From an uncultured Chitinophaga sp. (GTDB taxonomy: Bacteria > Bacteroidota > Bacteroidia > Chitinophagales > Chitinophagaceae), in the NCBI RefSeq assembly GCF_946479755.1, contig NZ_CAMLHC010000006.1:62001-126000 (forward strand): 64,000 bases of DNA. Direction: 5' to 3'. This document shows positions 7,312 through 14,972 of this stretch, in pieces (position 1 is the first letter of the stretch; every line of letters starts with the position of its first letter). Made by a program: the position numbers and the translations under genes. The notes beneath the pieces are model-generated. The model did no database searches. It had not been told where the DNA came from and saw only the letters and a list, made by a program, of their open reading frames with translations.

Positions 7312-9531
7312 ATGAAAATGAAAAACATCATTGCAGGAAGCCTGCTGGGCCTGTCGGCCCTGCACTTTGGGCCGGAGGCGGGTGCTGCTCCGCGGAAGAC
7401 GGCTGTCGTGGCTCCTTCGCTCAATACGCTCTCAGCGCAGTTTATCCGTGGTTACATGGAGAAAGTGGCTAACTGGCAGTGGCAGTCCATTGAACGGAAA
7501 GGTTGGGCGAACCCTCAGACCAACTGGACCAACGGCGCCATGTATGCGGGTATGATGGCCCTGAGCCAGGTAACCGACAATCCGTTTTTTATTCAGCGAT
7601 TAATGCAGGTAGGCAGGGACAATGACTGGAATACTGGACCAGACCGTTTTTTTGCAGATGAATACTGCATCGGTCAACTGTACGCCCAGCTATATCCCTA
7701 CTATAAAGACCCGGTGATGATCGATAAATTCCGGAAGCTGGCAGACAGCATCGTGGCTGCGCCGCATACGGAGCCGCTGGACTGGAAAAACGGTATCCAC
7801 CACCGGGAATGGGCCTGGTGCGACGCCCTCTTTATGGGCCCGCCGGCATTGGGCTACCTCTCCACTGCCACCGGCGACACACGCTACCTGGAAACCGCTG
7901 ATAAGCTGTGGTGGAAAACCACTGATTTCCTGTTCGACAAAAAAGACAGTCTCTACTACCGCGATGCCCGTTACTTTGACCAGAAAGAAAACAACGGCGC
8001 CAAAGTATTCTGGAGCCGCGGCAACGGCTGGGTGATGGGCGGGCTCGCCCGCCTGCTGGACAATATGCCGGCCAATTACGCCAACAGGGCGCGTTTCGTG
8101 GATCTGTTCAAAAAAATGGCGTACCGCATTGCCGCCCTGCAAACCGCTGACGGCACCTGGCACGCCAGCCTGCTGGATCCCGACAGCTATCCCGCCAAAG
8201 AAACCAGCGGTACCGGCTTTTACGTGTATGCGCTCATGTGGGGCGTGAACAACGGTATCCTGCCGGAAAAAGACTTTTTACCTGTGATCCATAAAGGATG
8301 GCAGGCGCTGGTGGACTGCGTGCAGCCCAACGGTAAACTGGGATATGTACAGGTAGTGGCTGCAGCCCCCGGTAAAGCCACCGCCGATGATTCGGAGGTA
8401 TATGGCGTAGGCGCTTTCCTGTTAGCCGGATCGGAACTGATCCGGTACAACCTCCGGCAAAACAGTCCCGGTGATATCACCATCATCAACCCTACAGGGC
8501 TGAACCGGGAAGGCGAGATCGTGGAGATCCCTTACGATCAGTTTACAGCGAAGCTGAACAAGGATACCCGAAAATCCTTCAAAGTAGTGGACCTGCTGTC
8601 TGACCAGGAAATTCCCTACCAGTTGCTCTATGAAGGCAGTAAAACGCCGAAAGCAGTATTGCTGCAGGTAAGCGTGACACCGGCCGGCAGCCGCCAGTTG
8701 GGCATAAAGGCAGGTACACCGGCCCCCGTGGCAGCCAAAGCTTACGGCCGTTTTGTGCCGGAAAGAAAAGATGACTATGCCTGGGAAAATGACCGCATGG
8801 CTTACCGCATGTATGGCGCAGCGCTGGAGAAAACGCCGAAGGAAATGGCTTTCGGCATTGATGTATGGGCCAAACGTACTACCGATATGGTGATCGATAA
8901 CTGGTACAAACTGGACAATTATCATCATGACAACGGACAGGGGCTTGATTACTATAGCGTAGGTCTTACACTCGGCGCCGGCGACACCGCCCCTTACGGT
9001 AAGGACACCATCTATTTCCCGAAAAACTACCGCCAGTGGAAGCGGCTGGATAACGGTCCGCTCCGCACCACTTTCGCGCTTACCTACGATACATGGCAGG
9101 CAGGCAATATACCCGTGTCCGTTACCAAAACCATCTCCCTGGACGCCGGTTCCCAGCTGAACAAAATGCAGGTGCAATACACCTTTAAAGGCGATCAGCT
9201 GCCGGTGGTGACAGGCATCGTAAAACGGAAGGAACCCGGCGCCGTATTGCTGGACGAGAAAAACGGGGTGATGGGATACTGGGAACCGCCACATGGCGAA
9301 GACGGTACCCTGGGCGTAGGCTGTGTATTCCCGGCACCAGTGCCTGGCATGAAAACAGATAACGTACATTTACTCAGCCCCGGTACCGCCGGCAGCCGTC
9401 AACCGTACGTGTACTATGCCGGCGCCGCCTGGAACAAAGGAGGACGCATCACCACCGCGGAAGAATGGTTTAAATACCTCGAAGCATTTGCACAACGCAT
9501 CAAAGAACCACTTAAAGTAACGATTCAATAA
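7312..9531 (+). CDS. GH105 unsaturated uronyl hydrolase fused to a DUF4861 domain
   Basis: Secreted enzyme (signal peptide about residues 1-26) expected to remove unsaturated uronic acid from oligosaccharide ends. Residues about 30-385 form the GH88/105 (alpha/alpha)6 barrel: HHREWAWCDALFMGPP carries the candidate acid/base D171, and WSRGNGWVMGGL and SGTGFYVYALMWG are typical of GH105. Residues about 395-735 match the DUF4861 beta-rich domain often found in Bacteroidota uronate loci. The joined form is longer than stand-alone GH105 enzymes (about 370 residues). It sits between kduI and kduD, 9 bp before the latter, placing its product directly in the KDG pathway. Galacturonyl versus glucuronyl specificity is not decided. 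Confidence 0.88.
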   Translation: MKMKNIIAGSLLGLSALHFGPEAGAAPRKTAVVAPSLNTLSAQFIRGYMEKVANWQWQSIERKGWANPQTNWTNGAMYAGMMALSQVTDNPFFIQRLMQVGRDNDWNTGPDRFFADEYCIGQLYAQLYPYYKDPVMIDKFRKLADSIVAAPHTEPLDWKNGIHHREWAWCDALFMGPPALGYLSTATGDTRYLETADKLWWKTTDFLFDKKDSLYYRDARYFDQKENNGAKVFWSRGNGWVMGGLARLLDNMPANYANRARFVDLFKKMAYRIAALQTADGTWHASLLDPDSYPAKETSGTGFYVYALMWGVNNGILPEKDFLPVIHKGWQALVDCVQPNGKLGYVQVVAAAPGKATADDSEVYGVGAFLLAGSELIRYNLRQNSPGDITIINPTGLNREGEIVEIPYDQFTAKLNKDTRKSFKVVDLLSDQEIPYQLLYEGSKTPKAVLLQVSVTPAGSRQLGIKAGTPAPVAAKAYGRFVPERKDDYAWENDRMAYRMYGAALEKTPKEMAFGIDVWAKRTTDMVIDNWYKLDNYHHDNGQGLDYYSVGLTLGAGDTAPYGKDTIYFPKNYRQWKRLDNGPLRTTFALTYDTWQAGNIPVSVTKTISLDAGSQLNKMQVQYTFKGDQLPVVTGIVKRKEPGAVLLDEKNGVMGYWEPPHGEDGTLGVGCVFPAPVPGMKTDNVHLLSPGTAGSRQPYVYYAGAAWNKGGRITTAEEWFKYLEAFAQRIKEPLKVTIQ

Positions 9532-9540
9532 AACTGACAT

Positions 9541-10302
9541 ATGGACCTGTTTCAATTGAAAGGAAAAACCGCGCTCGTCACTGGCTGTAAGCGTGGTATC
9601 GGAAAAGCGATGGCGGTGGCGCTGGCCTCCGCCGGCGCGGATATCATCGGGGTATCAGCTTCGCTGGAATTACAGGGCAGCGACGTGGAAAAAGAAGTGA
9701 CAGCGCTGGGCCGCCGCTTTAAAGCCTACCAGTGCGACTTTTCCAGCCGCGACTCTTTGTACGCCTTTATCGGCCAGCTGCAGCATGAGGTAAAGGTGGT
9801 GGACATCCTGGTGAACAACGCCGGCACTATCCTCCGGAAGCCGGCTGCAGAACACCCCGATGAGTACTGGGACGAGGTGATCAACATCAACCTGAACGCG
9901 CAGTTTATCCTTACCCGTGAAATCGGCAAGGGGATGATTGAAAGAGGCGCCGGAAAGATTATCTTTACAGCCTCATTGCTCACCTTCCAGGGGGGTATCA
10001 ATGTACCGGGATATGCCGCCAGCAAAGGAGCGGTAGGCTCGCTGGTGAAAGCGTTCGCCAACGAATGGGCCGGCAGGGGAGTAAATGTGAATGCGATTGC
10101 CCCGGGTTATATTGCTACCGACAATACGGCCGCCCTGAGAGCGGATGAAAAACGCAGCAACTCCATACTCGACAGAATACCTGCAGGACGCTGGGGCGAA
10201 CCGGAAGACTTTGCCGGACCCGTGATATTCCTCGCCTCCAAAGCTGCGGACTATGTACATGGTACCGTACTCACAGTCGACGGCGGATGGATGGGCAGAT
10301 AA
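9541..10302 (+). CDS. kduD: 2-dehydro-3-deoxy-D-gluconate 5-dehydrogenase (SDR family)
   Basis: NAD(P)-dependent reductase that turns 2,5-diketo-3-deoxygluconate into KDG, the step after KduI. A 253-residue classical short-chain dehydrogenase: nucleotide-binding TGCKRGIGKAMA, NNAGT, and catalytic YAASK with Tyr near residue 158 and Lys near 162; the C-terminal TVDGGWMGR ending is typical of KduD. The pairing with kduI in one operon supports this over a gluconate 5-dehydrogenase. The gap to lacI is 26 bp. Confidence 0.95.
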   Translation: MDLFQLKGKTALVTGCKRGIGKAMAVALASAGADIIGVSASLELQGSDVEKEVTALGRRFKAYQCDFSSRDSLYAFIGQLQHEVKVVDILVNNAGTILRKPAAEHPDEYWDEVININLNAQFILTREIGKGMIERGAGKIIFTASLLTFQGGINVPGYAASKGAVGSLVKAFANEWAGRGVNVNAIAPGYIATDNTAALRADEKRSNSILDRIPAGRWGEPEDFAGPVIFLASKAADYVHGTVLTVDGGWMGR

Positions 10303-10328
10303 TTAATTTTACCGTTAATGGTTAATAC

Positions 10329-11381
10329 ATGAGTAAACGTACAGAAAAAACAATCGTTGATATCGCAGAAGAACTGAAATTATCGGTATCTACTGTATCG
10401 CGCGCCCTGAACGACAACCCTAACATCAGCGCACGTACGAAAGACAGGGTTAAAAAAATGGCCCGCAAACTGGGCTATCGTCCCAATGCGCTGGCTGCCG
10501 GTTTACGCAATAACAAAAGCAAAACCATCGGCCTGATCGTTCCGCGTATCTCCATGTTTTTTCCCGCTGCCATCAGTACCATTATCCAGAATAAATTACA
10601 GGAACATGGCTACAACCTGATCATCTGCCAGTCCAACGACTCCTATGAACAGGAAGTAGCCCTGGTCAACACCCTGTATTCCGCCAGGGTAGACGGCCTG
10701 GTTGTCAGCACCACGCTGTATACCACCGATTTTTCCCATTTCGATGTCTTTAAAGACAACAATATCCCGCTGGTATTTTTTGACCGCGTGCCCAAAGACT
10801 ACAACGTAAAAGTGATCAAGGGAGATGATTACCTCGGTGGATTTACCGCTACCAGTCACCTGATAGAAAGAGGATGTAAAGACATTGTACATATCTCCGG
10901 ACCGCTGTCCTGTAACCTGTATCTCGAAAGGGTGGCAGGTTATAAAAGCGCGTTGCAGCAACATAAACTACCTTTCCGCAAAACCAGGATCTTCTACCAT
11001 GAGCTGACGCGCGACAACGCCTGGCAGACCTGCGAAAAGATCTTTGCACAGAAGCCTTATCCGGATGGCATTTTCGCGTCTAACGACACCACCGCCATTA
11101 CTATCATGGAGTACTGCCGCAAAATCAACCTGCGGGTGCCGGAAGATCTGAAGATAGTAGGCTATTCCAATGATCCCAGAACTGAAATCGTGACACCGCC
11201 TATCACCAGCGTGGACCAGTATCCGGCCATGATGGGCGAAAGGGTGGTAGCAGCGCTGATGGAACTGGTCACCAGCCGTCAGACCGGCACCCCGCGTTAT
11301 TCACAGGAGATCATACCTATCCAGCTGATAGCCAGAGAATCCAGTGCCGGCGCCACAAAAGCCGCTGCTAAAAAGAAATAA
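10329..11381 (+). CDS. LacI/GalR-family repressor of the uronate locus
   Basis: 350-residue regulator with an N-terminal helix-turn-helix (TIVDIAEELKLSVSTVSRAL, about residues 8-28), hinge helix (YRPNALAAGLRN) and a periplasmic-binding-protein-like sensor domain. Encoded inside the operon it probably controls. The two identical CG-centred palindromes at 491-504 and 6056-6069 are the natural operator candidates. The inducer is presumably a pathway intermediate such as KDG, by analogy with other uronate-responsive LacI proteins; that is inference. The GH88 gene starts 22 bp downstream. Confidence 0.92.
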   Translation: MSKRTEKTIVDIAEELKLSVSTVSRALNDNPNISARTKDRVKKMARKLGYRPNALAAGLRNNKSKTIGLIVPRISMFFPAAISTIIQNKLQEHGYNLIICQSNDSYEQEVALVNTLYSARVDGLVVSTTLYTTDFSHFDVFKDNNIPLVFFDRVPKDYNVKVIKGDDYLGGFTATSHLIERGCKDIVHISGPLSCNLYLERVAGYKSALQQHKLPFRKTRIFYHELTRDNAWQTCEKIFAQKPYPDGIFASNDTTAITIMEYCRKINLRVPEDLKIVGYSNDPRTEIVTPPITSVDQYPAMMGERVVAALMELVTSRQTGTPRYSQEIIPIQLIARESSAGATKAAAKKK

Positions 11382-11403
11382 GTCAACCTATAACAAACTT
11401 ATT

Positions 11404-12597
11404 ATGAAGAAGAACCTGTTCTTTACCCTGCTGCTGTTGCCCGCGATGTTTATGCAATCGTATGCACAGTCAGGTAAAGCCGACCGGGCATTGCTCCGCA
11501 AGGCCGATGAAACACTGCAGTTTGCCGCCAGACAATATAAACTGATGATGAGCCATGTGCCGGACACCGTGCTGCCCCGCAGTACCAACAAAGACGGCAG
11601 CCTCATGACTTCCAACGCCAACTGGTGGACATCCGGGTTCTATCCGGGCACCACCTGGTTCCTGTACGAATACACGAAAGATGAGGCGTTTAAAAAAGAA
11701 GCGCTGAAACGAATGGCGCTCATCGAAAAGAATCAGTTCAATACCCGCACGCACGATCTCGGGTTTATGATGTATTGCCCCTTCGGCAATGCGTTGCGTA
11801 TTACCGGCGACACCAGCTACAAACGGATGCTGCTCAACAGTGCCCAGTCGCTGTCCACCCGCTTTAATCCCACCGTAGGCTGCATCAAGTCATGGGACCA
11901 TGGCACCTGGAAGTTCCCGGTTATTATCGACAACATGATGAACCTCGAGTTGCTGACATGGGCCAGCCGGGAATCCGGTGATGCCCGGTTTGACAAGATC
12001 GCACGCACCCATGCTAACACCACCATGCAACATCATTTCCGGCCCGATTACAGCTCTTATCATGTGATTGACTACGACCCTTCCAACGGTACCGTATTGC
12101 AAAAGAAAACGCATCAGGGACTGGCAGACAGCTCTGCCTGGTCACGCGGTCAGGCATGGGGCCTGTACGGTTACACCATGATGTACCGGGAGACAAAAGA
12201 CAAGGCTTACCTGGACCAGGCCCGTCATATCGCCGAATACATCCTCCGCCACCCGCATATGCCGGCCGACCTGATTCCTTACTGGGACTATGACGCACCG
12301 GAGATCCCCAACGCCCCGCGCGATGTTTCCGCCGGCGCCGTAGCTGCTTCCGCACTGCTGGAACTGAGCCGTTATACCAACAAGGCAGAAGGCAAACGTT
12401 ACTGGAATGCAGCAGAAAAAATGCTGACCAGTCTTTGCAGCCCGGCTTACCTGGCGAAAGAAGGAGCGAATAATGACTTTATCCTGATGCATAGCGTAGG
12501 CTCCCTGCCTCATCAGTCTGAGGTAGACGTACCGCTGACCTATGCTGACTATTATTTTGTGGAAGCGCTGCTGCGTTACAAACAGTGGGCTAAATAA
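11404..12597 (+). CDS. GH88 unsaturated glucuronyl hydrolase
   Basis: Secreted hydrolase that hydrates the vinyl-ether bond of unsaturated glucuronic or galacturonic acid at oligosaccharide ends, yielding 4-deoxy-5-keto-uronate for KduI. I chose the ATG at 11404 (397 residues) because it gives a clean signal peptide and avoids overlap with lacI; an upstream in-frame ATG at 11344 lies within lacI. Both expected aspartates are visible: D118 in HDLGFMMYC and D176 in IIDNMMNLEL, with SSAWSRGQAWGLYG further on, matching Bacillus UGL. It complements the GH105 enzyme in the same operon, so two uronyl hydrolases of different specificity are likely. The DUF2264 gene follows after 8 bp. Confidence 0.93.
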   Translation: MKKNLFFTLLLLPAMFMQSYAQSGKADRALLRKADETLQFAARQYKLMMSHVPDTVLPRSTNKDGSLMTSNANWWTSGFYPGTTWFLYEYTKDEAFKKEALKRMALIEKNQFNTRTHDLGFMMYCPFGNALRITGDTSYKRMLLNSAQSLSTRFNPTVGCIKSWDHGTWKFPVIIDNMMNLELLTWASRESGDARFDKIARTHANTTMQHHFRPDYSSYHVIDYDPSNGTVLQKKTHQGLADSSAWSRGQAWGLYGYTMMYRETKDKAYLDQARHIAEYILRHPHMPADLIPYWDYDAPEIPNAPRDVSAGAVAASALLELSRYTNKAEGKRYWNAAEKMLTSLCSPAYLAKEGANNDFILMHSVGSLPHQSEVDVPLTYADYYFVEALLRYKQWAK

Positions 12598-12605
12598 ACG
12601 ATATC

Positions 12606-13862
12606 TTGGACAGACGTTTTTTTCTCAAGGCAGTACCGATGGCCGGCATCGCCGGTTCGCTGAAGACAGACAAAAATCTGCTGGCTGAGCTGGCGGCACC
12701 ACCGCCGGCCAACGACCGGGCTTATAACCTGGCGCTGCTGCTACGTATATGCCGTCCCGTGATGAGCCATCTCAGCAAGGGGACACTGCTGGCCAATATG
12801 CCTACAGAAGTGGCGCCGCATTACAGCAAGCCGGTACGTAAGGTAACCTACCTCGAAGCTTTCGGCAGAGCACTGGCAGGGCTGGCGCCCTGGCTGGAGC
12901 TGGGGCCGGACAATACCATGGAGGGCAGCAAGCGTATCGATATGCTGACACTGACGCGTAAAGCGATGGCCCAGGCAGTAGATCCCGCTTCGCCGGACTT
13001 TATGAACTTCACCGGCAAGTTTGACGCACAGCCGCTGGTAGATGGCGCTTTCATGGCCCATGGCCTGTTGCGCGCGCCAAGCCAGCTGTGGGGATCGTTG
13101 TCTGAACGCACGCAGCAACAGACCATCGACGCGCTTAAAAGCCTCCGTAGCATCAAAGCTTTCAGTACCAACAACTGGGTGCTGTTTGCCGCTATGATTG
13201 AAATTGCCCTGCTGCAGTTTGGCGGCGGGTGGGACCGTAAGCCGGTGGACCTGGCCGTGGAGAAAATCATGGAATGGTACAAGGGCGACAGCATGTATGG
13301 CGACGGTCCCCATTTTCATTACGACTATTATAATTCCTTTGTGATACAGCCGATGCTGGTGGATGTGCTGAAAGTGTTGGCGGCAAAAGGCGAAGGCAGC
13401 AAAGAACAATACGAACTGGCATTGAAAAGGATGCAACGCTACGGCGCTATCCTGGAGAGGCAGATCTCCCCGGAAGGAACTTTCCCGGTAGTGGGCCGCT
13501 CGATGCCTTACCGTAACGGCGCTTTCCAGGCGCTGGCACAGCTGGCCCTGGAACAGCAACTGCCGGCAGGGCTGCAACCGGCACAGGTACGTTGCGCACT
13601 AACGGCAGTGAATAAACGAATTTTTGAAGCGCCCGGCACGTTCGATAAAAACGGCTGGCTGCAGATTGGTTTCTGTGGTCATCAGCCGGAGATCGCCGAT
13701 GTATACACATCTACCGGTAGTCTTTATTTATGTGCCACCGGTTTCCTGGACCTGGGATTACCGGCGGATGATCCCTACTGGAGCGCTCCCGCGGCCGAAT
13801 GGACGGCGCAGCAAGTGTGGAAAGGGAAGCCCGTTCAGAAAGACCACGCTATTGATATGTAG
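12606..13862 (+). CDS. DUF2264 protein with Tat-type signal
   Basis: 418-residue member of the DUF2264 family, which recurs in pectin and rhamnogalacturonan loci and has an alpha-barrel character; its reaction is not established. Recognisable segments are YLEAFGRALAGLAPWLELGPD, NWVLFAAMIEIALLQFGGGWDRKPVD and GDGPHFHYDYYNSFVIQPMLVDV. Translation appears to start at a TTG, which gives a twin-arginine signal (DRRFFLKA followed by a hydrophobic stretch); the next ATG is at residue 12 and would destroy the signal. Last gene of the operon, 8 bp after GH88, followed by a terminator. Confidence 0.85.
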   Translation: MDRRFFLKAVPMAGIAGSLKTDKNLLAELAAPPPANDRAYNLALLLRICRPVMSHLSKGTLLANMPTEVAPHYSKPVRKVTYLEAFGRALAGLAPWLELGPDNTMEGSKRIDMLTLTRKAMAQAVDPASPDFMNFTGKFDAQPLVDGAFMAHGLLRAPSQLWGSLSERTQQQTIDALKSLRSIKAFSTNNWVLFAAMIEIALLQFGGGWDRKPVDLAVEKIMEWYKGDSMYGDGPHFHYDYYNSFVIQPMLVDVLKVLAAKGEGSKEQYELALKRMQRYGAILERQISPEGTFPVVGRSMPYRNGAFQALAQLALEQQLPAGLQPAQVRCALTAVNKRIFEAPGTFDKNGWLQIGFCGHQPEIADVYTSTGSLYLCATGFLDLGLPADDPYWSAPAAEWTAQQVWKGKPVQKDHAIDM

Positions 13863-13907
13863 CGGTTTTTTGATTTGCGATTTTTTGATTTCGTAAACTG
13901 ATAAGGA

Positions 13908-13946
13908 AAAAGACCGGATCGATTTGTTTCGCTTCGGTCTTTTCTT
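13908..13946 (+). terminator. Terminator of the kduI operon
   Basis: Nine-bp stem AAAAGACCG / CGGTCTTTT (13908-13916 with 13935-13943) around an 18-nt loop, followed by a short T-rich stretch. Confidence 0.7.
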
Positions 13947-13948
13947 AT

Positions 13949-13965
13949 CTATCTAAAATAGATAG
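13949..13965. promoter_or_regulatory. Small perfect inverted repeat before the orphan gene
   Basis: CTATCTA-AAA-TAGATAG, a perfect 7-bp inverted repeat 31 bp before the ATG at 13997. It could be an operator or a weak hairpin following the terminator. Confidence 0.35.
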
Positions 13966-13996
13966 TTTAGTAGTGTTTAGAAAATTATAACAGATT

Positions 13997-14464
13997 ATGG
14001 GACTGTTTTTAAAAATTACAGCTGAATCTCAGGGGGCAAAAGCGGTAGAGAAAGCGTTTATAAACAACAGCGTGATAAATGATATTCTTGATGGTTTAAA
14101 TGATTATGCCTGGCAGGATCAAATTTCAGCGAAACTTAGAACGATACATCCTCAATACAGTCATATTACACTTGGTACCATTCTTCGACTTTTTCTTCTT
14201 AAGAATATCGAAGCCGGTAATCTAAAATCATTTTCAAGATATGTAAAGAAAAATGACAAACTGGTGATCGATCAGCTGCTGGTTGCAGACAAGTATGAGT
14301 TGCTATCTGAGGATGAAACCAGGCAGGCAATCTGCGACGATGTTTACAGCTATTTTGAGGAAGTAATTTTGAAAAACAAAGTTAAGTTTCAGGATTTTGA
14401 TGCTATTTCATTTGTTCCTTTACTTAAGAAGAGGTTTCAGGAAATTAAGGAGAAAACAATCTGA
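13997..14464 (+). CDS. Unrecognised 155-residue protein, AT-rich gene
   Basis: I do not recognise this protein. It is mostly alpha-helical by composition, has no signal peptide or membrane segment, and ends in a lysine-rich helix. The gene is visibly more AT-rich, with A/T-ending codons (AAA, TTT, GAT), than its neighbours, which suggests later acquisition or low expression. Its last 20 bp overlap tail-to-tail with the acetyltransferase gene on the other strand. A small inverted repeat precedes it. It is probably a real gene because the frame is uninterrupted in AT-rich sequence where chance stops are frequent. Confidence 0.6.
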   Translation: MGLFLKITAESQGAKAVEKAFINNSVINDILDGLNDYAWQDQISAKLRTIHPQYSHITLGTILRLFLLKNIEAGNLKSFSRYVKKNDKLVIDQLLVADKYELLSEDETRQAICDDVYSYFEEVILKNKVKFQDFDAISFVPLLKKRFQEIKEKTI

Positions 14465-14963
14465 TCGGCGCTTTCCCATCCGGTGTAAGCCATTTTTCAT
14501 ACACCAGCCTGACGGGCTCATACTGCTGTGAGGCCAGGAACTGCTGCATCCGAAGATTGTTGCTCAGCGTATAACGTACGATCCTGCGTACACCTTTTTG
14601 AAGGTAGATTGCCTCCAGGGCATCGTTGAGCTGACGATAAATCCCTTTGCGCCGGAAAGACGGCGCCACATATCCATCGGACACATATAACGTATTGCCG
14701 GTATAAGCTTCGATGCGGCTTTCATCCGGTTCTTCCACATACGCGAAGATGAAACCTGCCGGTTCGCCGTCTTTGGCAGCGAGCAGGCAGGTGCCGTCAT
14801 TTTCTTCCTGTGTGGAAATGACATGCTGCATGTAATTTTCCTCAATGTCTTCCCACGCGGCTGTCTGCGGAAAGAAAGCCCGTTCAGACAGGTGAAGCTC
14901 CTTCATCATGGCTGAAAGGAGGGTGTAATGTTCTTTTATGCGTATGGGCGTAATCGTTATCAT
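14445..14963 (-). CDS. GNAT-family N-acetyltransferase
   Basis: 172-residue acetyl-CoA-dependent acyltransferase of unknown substrate. The acetyl-CoA-binding motif is visible as VAPSFRRKGIYRQLN (about residues 98-112), preceded by the beta-4 strand NTLYVSDGY and followed by the conserved RYTLSNNLRMQQFL helix. It starts 9 bp after the stop of the peptide synthetase gene on the same strand, so the two are very likely one operon. A role in acetylating the synthetase product, or in self-protection, is a reasonable but untested idea. Confidence 0.85.
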   Translation of the reverse strand: MITITPIRIKEHYTLLSAMMKELHLSERAFFPQTAAWEDIEENYMQHVISTQEENDGTCLLAAKDGEPAGFIFAYVEEPDESRIEAYTGNTLYVSDGYVAPSFRRKGIYRQLNDALEAIYLQKGVRRIVRYTLSNNLRMQQFLASQQYEPVRLVYEKWLTPDGKAPIRLFSP

Positions 14964-14972
14964 AGCATTGGA

